This document shows positions 1-8,208 of a DNA stretch of 64,000 nucleotides, piece by piece. Positions within the stretch are counted from its first letter, which is position 1; each line of letters starts with the position of its first letter. The translations under genes and the position numbers were made by a program. Below the pieces are notes generated by a model. It saw nothing but the letters and a program-made list of their open reading frames with translations. It did not search any database and was not told the DNA's origin. The DNA is from Saccharibacillus sp. JS10 (GTDB taxonomy: Bacteria > Bacillota > Bacilli > Paenibacillales > Paenibacillaceae): contig NZ_JANFNS010000003.1 of assembly GCF_024436065.1 (NCBI RefSeq), forward strand, positions 310,001 to 374,000, read 5' to 3'.

Positions 1-955
1 ACGCATGATCATTTAAACCATATGTTTTTTGTTGAACTGTGACCCCCTTCTCTCTCCATTCATTAAATATAGGACGTCTCAATGAGCGAATTGCTGGATT
101 ACTTTTTGCACTAAATAAATCAATTTTAGATTCATTTAAATAAATTCGAGTAGATGAATTTTTTGAGCTTGCGGACTTGGAAGATGTAGATCTTGATTTT
201 GGAGCTGAAGATCTACTGCCCGTCGATGGAGAAGAAGGTGTCATTCTAGCTCCGCCACCGCCACTACCAGCCGAGCGATTCCAATCATGCCCGCTCGGAT
301 CAATACGTACAAGCGGGTTATTCTCCACATACGTATACGGATTCAGACTGCTCGGACGATTCACATATCCTTCGAACGTATCTTCCTGAATAAACCGTCC
401 GATACTCGGATCGTACCAACGACTTCTCAGATATTGTAGACCGGTATCTTCGTCCCAATATTCGCCGGAGTAGCCGAACACATTCTCGACTTGGACATCC
501 GATGTCAGTGGATTGCCCCAGATATCGTAGGTGTAGCGGTTGAGTACCGTACCGTCAGCTTTCACCAGTCCCGTAACGTCACCGTGACCGTTGTGCTGAT
601 AATACGCTTTTTCGTGATTCGCGTCTTCGCGGTAAATCAGTTGGGCGCCGCGTACATAACGAGCTTTGAAGGTTACAGTTCCGTCTGCCGCTACCGTACC
701 TTCGGCGATGATGTTCGCGCCGTCGTAATAGTAACGCGTTGTCGTCGATTGCCCGTCTTTCGTCATACTGCGCTCGGTCATCAGACCGTCGCCATTATAC
801 TTGTAGCTGACCGATGTCTGGTTACGCGTAATCCCGCTTAACTGCTCCGCTTGGTTATACGTGTAATCGATATTGTCTTTAAAGTGTTTATTCGTTTCTT
901 TTTCTGACCATAGAGCGTTAAATACAGTTCTTGATCCGTACAAAAAAGACACATT
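1..955 (-). pseudogene. Displaced RHS C-terminal fragment with an alternative toxin tip (runs off left edge)
   Basis: On the minus strand a reading frame without an obvious start (in-frame TGA at 956-958) encodes the last part of an RHS core, nearly identical to the end of the RHS protein encoded at 1433-6013. It includes the NIDYTYNQAEQLSG stretch, the SRWYDPSIGRF hallmark and NPYTYVENNPL. After NPL the sequence diverges: it reads VRIDPSGHDWN instead of KYVDPDGK, then a Gly/Ser/Lys-rich linker (about 120-285) and a new tip that is still open at base 1. Family knowledge: displaced 'orphan' tips behind an intact RHS or CDI gene serve as cassettes that can replace the resident tip by recombination in the shared core. 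Inference: a silent cassette, since no start codon or ribosome binding site is visible. The identity of the toxin cannot be judged because the end lies outside the window. Confidence 0.8.
313..881 (-). repeat. Direct repeat of RHS core end, copy A (displaced fragment)
   Basis: About 569 bp nearly identical to 1972-2540, at a constant offset of 1659 bases with only scattered substitutions. It spans the conserved end of the RHS core and ends abruptly at the start of the variable tip. The near identity suggests a recent duplication or ongoing gene conversion. Confidence 0.9.
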
Positions 956-986
956 TCAAATTTTTCAGATCGAAATGTGTCTTTTT
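943..986 (-). terminator. Intrinsic terminator after the immunity gene
   Basis: A perfect 15-bp inverted repeat (943-957 with 972-986, core GACACATTTC/GAAATGTGTC) is followed on the minus strand by a run of T. It lies 14 bases past the stop codon of the gene at 1001-1420 and separates the toxin/immunity unit from the displaced RHS fragment. Confidence 0.85.
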
Positions 987-1000
987 GAATTTAGTGAAAA

Positions 1001-1420
1001 CTATTTTTTAGTAGGCATCTGTGAATCCAAAATTTCTTTCATCAATAACGAAATAGGAAAGCCCTCCTCAACATCTTCAAGATTTTCATTAAAAAGTAAT
1101 CCCGCCCAATAAGTGATGTTTTTTTTGTGAATAGAAAATTCTTCAATTAGTAAATTTTTAATTTCCTCCCACTCTGAAAGGTCGATTTCATATTGAAGAA
1201 GTGAGTCGTTGTAGGAAGAAGAAATAATCATCATAAGAGCGAATTTTTCTTCAACGCTTAAGTTCATTTGTTGATAGGCTTGAACGAATTCATCTACTCT
1301 AGAGCTATCACTTACAATAAACTCCCAATCTTGTTCAATATCATCAAATTCCTTTGGAAATCCAACTTTATCTTCTAATCCCTGCCTTGCTGTTAACGAA
1401 ACATATTCAGGAGTTTCCAT
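1001..1420 (-). CDS. Probable immunity protein of the RHS toxin
   Basis: A 139-residue acidic cytoplasmic protein without signal peptide or membrane segment. It lies 12 bases after the stop codon of the RHS toxin gene and before a strong terminator. Small acidic proteins in this position are the usual immunity partners of RHS tips: they bind and block the toxin domain in the producing cell. Visible features are a helical, Glu/Asp-rich chain with a central KFALMMIISSSYND segment and the motif HKKNITYWAG near residues 97-106. I do not recognise a named immunity family. The call rests on position, size and charge; an unrelated small protein cannot be excluded. Base composition is more AT-rich than the RHS core, as is usual for exchangeable tip/immunity pairs. 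Confidence 0.65.
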   Translation of the reverse strand: METPEYVSLTARQGLEDKVGFPKEFDDIEQDWEFIVSDSSRVDEFVQAYQQMNLSVEEKFALMMIISSSYNDSLLQYEIDLSEWEEIKNLLIEEFSIHKKNITYWAGLLFNENLEDVEEGFPISLLMKEILDSQMPTKK

Positions 1421-1432
1421 ATAGAGCTTCTC

Positions 1433-4400
1433 CTATTCTGGTTGTAATGGTTTACTTAAATCATTCTTATTCGAACGATAATTACTATTAAAAGGATATG
1501 CAGTGCGCACACTTCCATCAGCCCTTACAGCAATTATTGCTCGGTCAGCATCAATATATCGATTGTTTCCAAAGAATGTCCGTGCATTCATACTAGAAGG
1601 AACAGGTACATTATAAATACCATATCCTTGTTTTGCAATTGGAGTAATAAAATCTGCTGCCTCTTGATCATTCCACCATCTACCTTGTTGGGTTCCTTTA
1701 GATCTCGACCTATTATAAAGTTGACTCGAGCTTTGAGTTTGCCCATGATCACTAAAGGTATGTCCATAAGTTGGAGTACTTTTTGGATTTCCCCATTTCA
1801 AAGTAGGTTGTTTTGGAGTTTTTGGAGTTTTTGATTTTTTACTCTTTCCACCTCCACCTGGATTAGATGGAGCTCCCGCTGCACTACTCGCTCTAGGAGG
1901 TCCGCTTCCTCCTCCTAAGTTATCAGATTCGCGTTTTTTAGGATTCTTCCCGTCAGGATCTACATATTTAAGCGGATTATTCTCCACATACGTATACGGG
2001 TTCAAACTGCTCGGACGATTCACGTATCCTTCGAACGTATCTTCCTGAATAAACCGTCCGATACTCGGATCGTACCAACGACTTCTCAGATATTGCAGAC
2101 CCGTATCTTCATCCCAATACTCGCCGGAGTAGCCGAACACATTCTCGACTTGGACATCCGATGTCAGTGGATTGCCCCAGATATCGTAGGTATAGCGGTT
2201 GAGTACGGTACCGTCAGCTTTCACCAATCCCGTAACGTCACCGTGACCGTTGTGCTGGTAGTACGCTTTTTCGTGATTCGCGTCTTCGCGGTAAATCAGT
2301 TGGGCGCCGCGTACATAACGAGCTTTGAAGGTTACCGTTCCGTCTGCTGCTACCGTACCTTCGGCGATGATGTTCGCGCCGTCATAATAATAACGCGTTG
2401 TCGTCGATTGCCCGTCTTTCGTCATACTACGTTCGGTCATCAGACCGTCGCCATTGTACTTGTAGCTGACCGATGTCTGGTTACGCGTAACCCCGCTTAA
2501 CTGCTCCGCTTGGTTATACGTGTAATCGATATTATCTTTATGCGGCATCTGGATACTGGATTGCAGCGTCAGACGATTGCCTTTACCGTCATACGTGTAC
2601 GTCTCGTCCCCTTCGGAACTGGTGACGATGCGATCCAGTTCGTCGTAGCTGAACGTTCCGCTTGTCGTACCGTCGCTACGGCTTGTGATATTGTCTCCGT
2701 TATCGTAGCCATACGTGAACGCTTGGGTCAAGCCACCTGCCGACTGAAGAAGCTTGGTCAATCGTCCAAAACCATCGTTCGTGTACGTCGTGGTGATTTG
2801 TCCATTATCGCCCAGCTTCAACTGATAAAGCTGCGAAGATTTCAGATGGTTCTCGTCCGATTCCACTAAGCCGTCGCGGTAGATGTACTCCGCTTGCTTC
2901 GTGTTTTCGGTACGCACTTCCGCCAATTGGTTGTCCGCATTGTAGATATACGTGGTGGTCAGACCGAATGGATCGGTCATCGTATTCGGCAGACCGTTTT
3001 TGTAATACGTATACGAGATTTCTTTGCCGTCCGGATACACCATACGCTCCAGCAGATTATCTAGCGTATAGAAATATTGCGTCGTTCCGGTCTCGTCGGT
3101 CATCGATTTGCGCAGACCGTTTTTGTAATACGTGAACGAACCGTTTTTGTCGCCGCTGCTCCATGAAGTCAGGCGGTTCTGTTCGTCATATTGATTGACA
3201 ACGTTAATACCGCCGCGCGTGGTACCGCCCGTGATATTGCTGTTGTTATCGTACGTGTAGCTTTCTTTGCCCAATACGGAGTCCGTTTTGGACAATCGAC
3301 GACCTAATTCGTCGTATCCGTAGGTGATCTTCGTCAGATCCGGGAAGACTTTTTCGGTCATCGCCCCTTGTTTGTTATACGAATATTTCGTATTGAGCGA
3401 TGTGCCGCCGCTAGTTTGCGTGACATTTTGCAATCGGTGCAGACCGTCGTTGGTAAATCCAGTGGTTGCGCCTTTGCCGTCGGTCGAACTGGTCGAGAAC
3501 GGATTGCCGCCCACTTCGTACTGATTGCTCGTCTTGATGATATTGCCTTTATCGTCGGTACGCGTCGTGCCTGTCGAACGTCCTCCGGCATCGGTTTCTT
3601 CGGTCACTTTTGCACCGTAATCCGTTGTGGTCGTCGCTTGGTTCAGCACATCGTTGTAGCCATATCCTGTTACGCGACCTGCCGCTGAGATCGTTTCTTT
3701 GATCTCGCCGTTAGCGTCGTACTCGTAACGCGTCTTGTTGCCTTCGCCGTCTGTCGTGTAATCCAGTTCGCCCAGATCGTTGTAATGATTAGATTGAACC
3801 GTGTAGAACGAGACGTTGTTATTGTTGTCTTTACGCTTCAGTTCGACCGCGGAAGGGCGACCGAGACCGTCGTAAATTTCTTTGCTTTCTTTGCCTTCTT
3901 CGTCGACAATCTCATACTGGGCGATTTGACCAATCGTATTGTACGAGAACGAAGAAGACGACGTGGCGCGCGTTCCGTCTGCCGCTGCAGGGCGTGTAAC
4001 TTTCGTGATACGACCCACATTGTCATACGTATACGCTTCGTCAGAACCTTGAGGTGCGCCTTTGGCTACTGCGTTACCGTCAAAATGCTTCGTGACGCGA
4101 CCTGTAGGCAGATCGTATTCGTAGCGCTCTTCGATCGTTTTTGGCTTACCGTTTTCTGTTACTTTTTGCTTAATCGATGTTGGGTACGCATTTTTTACCG
4201 CTGCTCCGTACTCAATGTCGGTTTGCTGCGTTTTATCATTTTCGAGTTGCTGCACCGACTGAATCATATTTCCGTACGCATCATACTGATAGCTCATTTG
4301 CAGGAAGCTTGCTTGACCGCTATCGTCTGCGTAATTTTGCGTCATTTGCGTAATATGCGGCAAAGCCGGATCAGCCGTGTACGAAATGTCGTCGGTCACG

Positions 4401-6013
4401 ACGCCGGATACCGTATTGCGCTCGCTCAGCGTAAGCCCTGGGTAAGTGGTCGAATAACTGTAGCTGCTAATATGTCCCAGCGGATTGGTATACGTGAGTA
4501 CGTTGCCGTAATTATCGTATGTATACGCGTGAACTTTATTGCCTGTTTTTTCTGGCGTTTGGGTATAATCCGTGTCCGTTTCGGTGATCTGTACAGCAAG
4601 CTGTTGATCTGGATCGTAGACCGTATCGACTTGCTTTTTGTATTCGCCAGCTTTTTCACGCGTTTCTTTGATTGCCAAATGGTCTGCGTTCAGAACCGTC
4701 GTTTCGCTGATTTTCTCGACTGTCGGCAAGTGCGACGCATCATTTGGATTCGTGATCGTGGTGCGTTTCACTGTAGAAGTCGTCTGCGCCGGATCGGAAA
4801 AATCGGTCGCATTCGTATAATCGTATACGACGACGTTTTTCTTTTTGAACGTGCTTTCGCGCATCTCGTCATAACGCTTCGTCACGCGGTAGTAACCGAG
4901 CGTCCCTTGGTCGCCTAAATGCTTGGACGTCTGACCGTATTCATATCCGGTACGCGCGCCGGTCGGATACGTCGCTTGGGTCAGCGCCATATAGACCACT
5001 TTTTCCTCAGCCGCTCCGGCATTGGTTACGGCATCGTATTTCGTTTCTTGTTTCGCATAACCGTAGCTCGTCGTTTCGCCGTTTTCGTTCACGACCGAAG
5101 ACAACGTACGTTTTTTGTTCGTGCCGCTAATCAGCGTTTTGTTGAACACCAGCGATTTTCCGGCGTAAGTCACCGTGACCGCATTCGCTTTGTACGAGAA
5201 CACGATTTCGCGGTTCAGCGTGTCGATGATTTTGCTTATCAGCGGATAGCTGTTCTGCTCGTTCACGGCAGCCTGTGCGTATTGCACCAAGATCACATTG
5301 CCATAAGCGTCTTTGGTTCCGATCCATTGTCCATTGGCATTAAAATAAATCTTCGTTCCGAGCGTATCGGTCAACACATAAGCCGCAGTCGCATTTACTG
5401 TCTGACCTGCAGCGTTTTTCGTCGAGATACTGTCGGAAGAAGAAGCGAAAGTCACGTCTTTCAGCGGGTAATCCACCAGTCCTTGACCGTTCGCTTGGAC
5501 TTGATACACCGTTCCGTCTGCAAAATGCAGATACCGAACATCCCCGCGCAGCTCAACGGACGGAATCGCCCATGCCCAGCCTACGCCCAGATTCGAAGTG
5601 CGTTCGTTGTACGTATAATACTCGCTGCTGTTGGCATAAGAACCCGCGTTACCCGTAATCTTCGGTTCTTCGATATACGATTCGTTACTTTCGTACAGAC
5701 GTCCCAGCGTAAAATCCAAACCGTTGCGTCCCGGCAGGCTAAAATCGGTCTCCATACGAGCCAATGACCCGGTGACGTCCGAAATATTTTCGCCTTCAAC
5801 CGCTCCGCTATAAGGCGTATTGGCTTGTAGTTCATACAACGAAATCGGTGTAGCCGTATCGTTAAAAGCCCCGCTGACAAAAGTTGGCGACGACACCGCA
5901 GCAGATTTTGCCGAAGTCGCGGGAGCCGCTGCTTGTGCGCGTGCCGGCGCGCCGATTTGCGGTACAAGCAGTGCTGCGACCAGCGCGATATTGATCCATT
6001 TCAAGTTTTTCAC
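1433..6013 (-). CDS. Secreted RHS/YD-repeat polymorphic toxin
   Basis: A 1526-residue protein with a signal peptide (1 to about 28, ending APARAQA) and a GAGGGG ribosome binding site. It starts with an RHS N-terminal region (PGRNGLDFTLGRLYES near 90-110), followed by a long array of YD repeats (about 230-1260). The core-closing hallmark (YSGEYWDEDTGLQYLRSRWYDP to NPYTYVENNPLKYVDPDGK) ends near residue 1357. In this family the core forms a cocoon around the tip. The variable tip (about 1358-1526) begins with a Gly/Ser/Lys/Pro-rich linker, then a compact domain with TYGHTFSDHGQ, SRSKGTQQGRWW and FNSNYRSNKND. The His-rich start with Arg residues vaguely recalls small RNase toxins of the BECR fold, which is a weak guess. 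It lies downstream of the DNRLRE partner (32-base gap) and upstream of the probable immunity gene. Likely role: contact-dependent antagonism of neighbouring cells. Confidence 0.9.
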   Translation of the reverse strand: MKNLKWINIALVAALLVPQIGAPARAQAAAPATSAKSAAVSSPTFVSGAFNDTATPISLYELQANTPYSGAVEGENISDVTGSLARMETDFSLPGRNGLDFTLGRLYESNESYIEEPKITGNAGSYANSSEYYTYNERTSNLGVGWAWAIPSVELRGDVRYLHFADGTVYQVQANGQGLVDYPLKDVTFASSSDSISTKNAAGQTVNATAAYVLTDTLGTKIYFNANGQWIGTKDAYGNVILVQYAQAAVNEQNSYPLISKIIDTLNREIVFSYKANAVTVTYAGKSLVFNKTLISGTNKKRTLSSVVNENGETTSYGYAKQETKYDAVTNAGAAEEKVVYMALTQATYPTGARTGYEYGQTSKHLGDQGTLGYYRVTKRYDEMRESTFKKKNVVVYDYTNATDFSDPAQTTSTVKRTTITNPNDASHLPTVEKISETTVLNADHLAIKETREKAGEYKKQVDTVYDPDQQLAVQITETDTDYTQTPEKTGNKVHAYTYDNYGNVLTYTNPLGHISSYSYSTTYPGLTLSERNTVSGVVTDDISYTADPALPHITQMTQNYADDSGQASFLQMSYQYDAYGNMIQSVQQLENDKTQQTDIEYGAAVKNAYPTSIKQKVTENGKPKTIEERYEYDLPTGRVTKHFDGNAVAKGAPQGSDEAYTYDNVGRITKVTRPAAADGTRATSSSSFSYNTIGQIAQYEIVDEEGKESKEIYDGLGRPSAVELKRKDNNNNVSFYTVQSNHYNDLGELDYTTDGEGNKTRYEYDANGEIKETISAAGRVTGYGYNDVLNQATTTTDYGAKVTEETDAGGRSTGTTRTDDKGNIIKTSNQYEVGGNPFSTSSTDGKGATTGFTNDGLHRLQNVTQTSGGTSLNTKYSYNKQGAMTEKVFPDLTKITYGYDELGRRLSKTDSVLGKESYTYDNNSNITGGTTRGGINVVNQYDEQNRLTSWSSGDKNGSFTYYKNGLRKSMTDETGTTQYFYTLDNLLERMVYPDGKEISYTYYKNGLPNTMTDPFGLTTTYIYNADNQLAEVRTENTKQAEYIYRDGLVESDENHLKSSQLYQLKLGDNGQITTTYTNDGFGRLTKLLQSAGGLTQAFTYGYDNGDNITSRSDGTTSGTFSYDELDRIVTSSEGDETYTYDGKGNRLTLQSSIQMPHKDNIDYTYNQAEQLSGVTRNQTSVSYKYNGDGLMTERSMTKDGQSTTTRYYYDGANIIAEGTVAADGTVTFKARYVRGAQLIYREDANHEKAYYQHNGHGDVTGLVKADGTVLNRYTYDIWGNPLTSDVQVENVFGYSGEYWDEDTGLQYLRSRWYDPSIGRFIQEDTFEGYVNRPSSLNPYTYVENNPLKYVDPDGKNPKKRESDNLGGGSGPPRASSAAGAPSNPGGGGKSKKSKTPKTPKQPTLKWGNPKSTPTYGHTFSDHGQTQSSSQLYNRSRSKGTQQGRWWNDQEAADFITPIAKQGYGIYNVPVPSSMNARTFFGNNRYIDADRAIIAVRADGSVRTAYPFNSNYRSNKNDLSKPLQPE
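1972..2540 (-). repeat. Direct repeat of RHS core end, copy B (inside intact RHS gene)
   Basis: The resident copy of the 569-bp block shared with 313-881. It encodes the core end immediately before the variable tip and would be the recombination substrate for tip exchange. Confidence 0.9.
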
Positions 6014-6045
6014 GAAAAAGTTCCCCTCGTTTCTTTATAGTGGGC

Positions 6046-7812
6046 TTAAGAGCCGGATACGTATTCTCTTTTGATCAGATTGCCGTTCGTGTCGTAAGTA
6101 AAGTTAATGCGCTCGCCCGAGGAGAATAAAATATACTGCAATCGGCTCTGCTCATCGTAAAAGTATTGGAACTGCATCGGCGTACCCGCCGCGCTCAGCG
6201 TGCTGACAGAGTCTCCACTGTGACGAATATGCAGCTGCGGCGTTTCTTCGAACGACATCGGCTCACTTCCGCCATCGATCTGTAGTCCGTAGTTAGGCTG
6301 ATCTTCGGTTAACCAACGAGTGATCAGATCGGGATCCAGATCAATCCGGCTTGTACCGTCCGCTTCATTACGCAGCTTGCCGTAGCTTGCTCCGTCTGCA
6401 CGCAGCGCCGTTCTTGGTTCGTTAGCCGCAGCTAGTGTGCCTTCATGCCACGGTTCTACCGCTCGTTTGACTTGAAGCGTGTCCGGGTTGCCCCTACCGC
6501 TATCCGCAGTTGTAGTCAGATAGGCTTCGCGTACTCCGGTATCTTTCGGCAAACTCGACAAATCGTATTGGACATAGGTGCGCGTATCCGGCGTCGTCGG
6601 TGCCGAGAACGCAAACAGACTCATTTCGCCAACACTTGAAGTCTTTTCTTGCGCCGTTACGGTCGCGGTCTGCGATGGACGTTGAAGTTCGATACCTGTG
6701 TGAAGCTCAATCGGATAAGACATGTCTTCTGTATTTATATCGATATTCAGATAACGAACCCCGTTTTCTTCGCTAATCGTCTGAGTGACTTCGCGACGTT
6801 GTCCGTCTGCGCTGCTCAGCCAAGCCGAAGACAAAGACAAATCTCCGCTGGTTAGCTTGTCATCCAGTTGCCCTTCTACTTTGAAGCGGAAACTCGAAGG
6901 TGCATCGGCAGCATTCAAATGAATAGTCTGCGAAATTCCCGAAGGCGTTAGGGAAAGATCAACGTCTGTGGCTGTCCAAACATTCGAGTAACCCAACTTA
7001 CCGATAGAAGCTTGCGACGCATCGGCAGTTGCAGCCACAGCATCGACAGGCACAAGAGTCAGTTGGTGCTGCTTGGTTCCGATAGAAAAGCCTTGTGTGT
7101 AGAGCGTATGTAAGCTTGGCGTATAAGGAACGGTTGACGAGGTGTATCCGGGTTCGGAAGACGGAGCTGACGGCGTTTCTTTTGGCGTCTCTTTTTCGAC
7201 CGGAGCTTCTTCGACGACTTCCCGTTCTTCGGTAGCCGGAGCTTCGACTTCGGAATCGTTAGGTTCGGTAGGTTCTTCGGACGAGTCTGGATCAGGTTGC
7301 GAAGGGTTACTGACCTCGCTGGACGGTTCATCTTGAGAAAGTTCTTCGGAAGAATCTTCGCTAGGCGATTTGGCTTCTTCCAGATTGGTCAGGGCAGATG
7401 CTCCAAAAGATTTGGCCGAACGTAGCGACGACGATAGCAGCGCCGAAGGTTGTGCTTCTGACGATTCGACTTGCGGATCGGAAAACAGGGATTCCAAATT
7501 CAAAGCCAGTTGAATATCTTGGTAGTTCCCTTGATCGTCTTGGTAATGGAGCGGTACTGCCGACAATACCGTTTCCCGGCTGTTGTCACTGAGCAGATAG
7601 TCTTTGCTGAACAGAGTACGGCTGGCTTGATCTTCGCTCACGACCTCCGCTTTTTCTTCGACGAATGCCGCCGACTCTTGTTCGTTTTGAATCTTCTTGT
7701 CGCTTGCCGCTTGATTAGCTTCAGGGTCTGCCAAAGCCGAATGAGGCACGATTTGAGCGCCTAACGACGACAAGAGCAAAGTCGACAAAATCCATTTTCC
7801 TTTTGCTTGCAT
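6046..7812 (-). CDS. Secreted DNRLRE-domain protein, RHS partner
   Basis: A 588-residue protein. The start at 7812 (MQAKGKW) is chosen because GGAGGA stands nine bases upstream; a Met ten codons earlier has no such site. A signal peptide covers about residues 1-28 (ending HSALA). Next comes an acidic low-complexity linker (Ser/Glu/Pro/Asp, about 130-220). A beta-rich region near 365-500 contains RTYVQYDLSSLPKDTGVREAYL, typical of DNRLRE modules that precede RHS cores in Gram-positive wall-associated proteins. The last 45 residues (FQYFYDEQSRLQYIL, FTYDTNGNLIKREYV) are YD repeats. It lies 32 bases upstream of the RHS gene. Inference: the N-terminal part of a WapA-like surface protein, here encoded as a separate polypeptide that probably assembles with the RHS protein in the envelope. 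Confidence 0.8.
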   Translation of the reverse strand: MQAKGKWILSTLLLSSLGAQIVPHSALADPEANQAASDKKIQNEQESAAFVEEKAEVVSEDQASRTLFSKDYLLSDNSRETVLSAVPLHYQDDQGNYQDIQLALNLESLFSDPQVESSEAQPSALLSSSLRSAKSFGASALTNLEEAKSPSEDSSEELSQDEPSSEVSNPSQPDPDSSEEPTEPNDSEVEAPATEEREVVEEAPVEKETPKETPSAPSSEPGYTSSTVPYTPSLHTLYTQGFSIGTKQHQLTLVPVDAVAATADASQASIGKLGYSNVWTATDVDLSLTPSGISQTIHLNAADAPSSFRFKVEGQLDDKLTSGDLSLSSAWLSSADGQRREVTQTISEENGVRYLNIDINTEDMSYPIELHTGIELQRPSQTATVTAQEKTSSVGEMSLFAFSAPTTPDTRTYVQYDLSSLPKDTGVREAYLTTTADSGRGNPDTLQVKRAVEPWHEGTLAAANEPRTALRADGASYGKLRNEADGTSRIDLDPDLITRWLTEDQPNYGLQIDGGSEPMSFEETPQLHIRHSGDSVSTLSAAGTPMQFQYFYDEQSRLQYILFSSGERINFTYDTNGNLIKREYVSGS

Positions 7813-8140
7813 GTGCAGTATTCCTCCAATTCTGATATTCATTCATTTTCTTCAAGTTCCAAACCAAACACTGACCTTTGCGCCTAGTTCAAATGTTCTG
7901 TTTCTTGAAATCACTTGAATCTTAAGCCTGTGTTTCGAATGTTTCTTGCAAGCAAACACAAGATAAATAAACAATATTAACCAGGTCTAAACGTTTATAT
8001 CCTGATTATTTTTCTTTAGAAACATAAAATTTCCATTTCATTATGAATAGGAAATAACCAAAAGTCCTACAATTCGCTTGTCCAAAAGACCAAGTTAGCT
8101 CTTTTTCGAAATATTTAAACTATTTATTTACATAAAAAAA
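7813..8140. other. Intergenic region upstream of the RHS operon
   Basis: About 330 AT-rich bases between the DNRLRE gene start and the terminator of the next cluster. The minus strand carries the DNRLRE ribosome binding site, and the RHS operon promoter must lie here, but I see no convincing -35/-10 pair and no open frame. Confidence 0.6.
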
Positions 8141-8178
8141 GACCTCGCGCATACAGTTCCAACTGTATGCGCGAGGTC
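8141..8178 (-). terminator. Strong terminator closing the tubulin/vWA/GTPase cluster
   Basis: A perfect inverted repeat with 17-18 bp arms (8141-8158 and 8161-8178, core GACCTCGCGCATACAG) and a minimal loop. On the minus strand it is followed by seven T. It lies about 30 bases after the stop of the gene at 8209. T residues on the other side may make it bidirectional. Confidence 0.92.
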
Positions 8179-8208
8179 TTTTCTCATAACTTGCTATCTA
8201 ACTACTAA

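Noticed and set aside
3785-5767. Long plus-strand reading frames opposite the RHS gene
   Set aside because: They are antisense to YD-repeat coding sequence, lack ribosome binding sites and encode Arg/Phe/Val-rich nonsense; codon-position composition follows the minus-strand gene.
1433-6013. Direct repeats in the RHS gene as a possible CRISPR or satellite array
   Set aside because: The repeats are degenerate YD-repeat coding units of varying length and encode a continuous protein; no uniform spacers.
7813-8140. Riboswitch or leader upstream of the RHS operon
   Set aside because: No conserved riboswitch motif, T-box sequence or terminator/antiterminator pair could be recognised.
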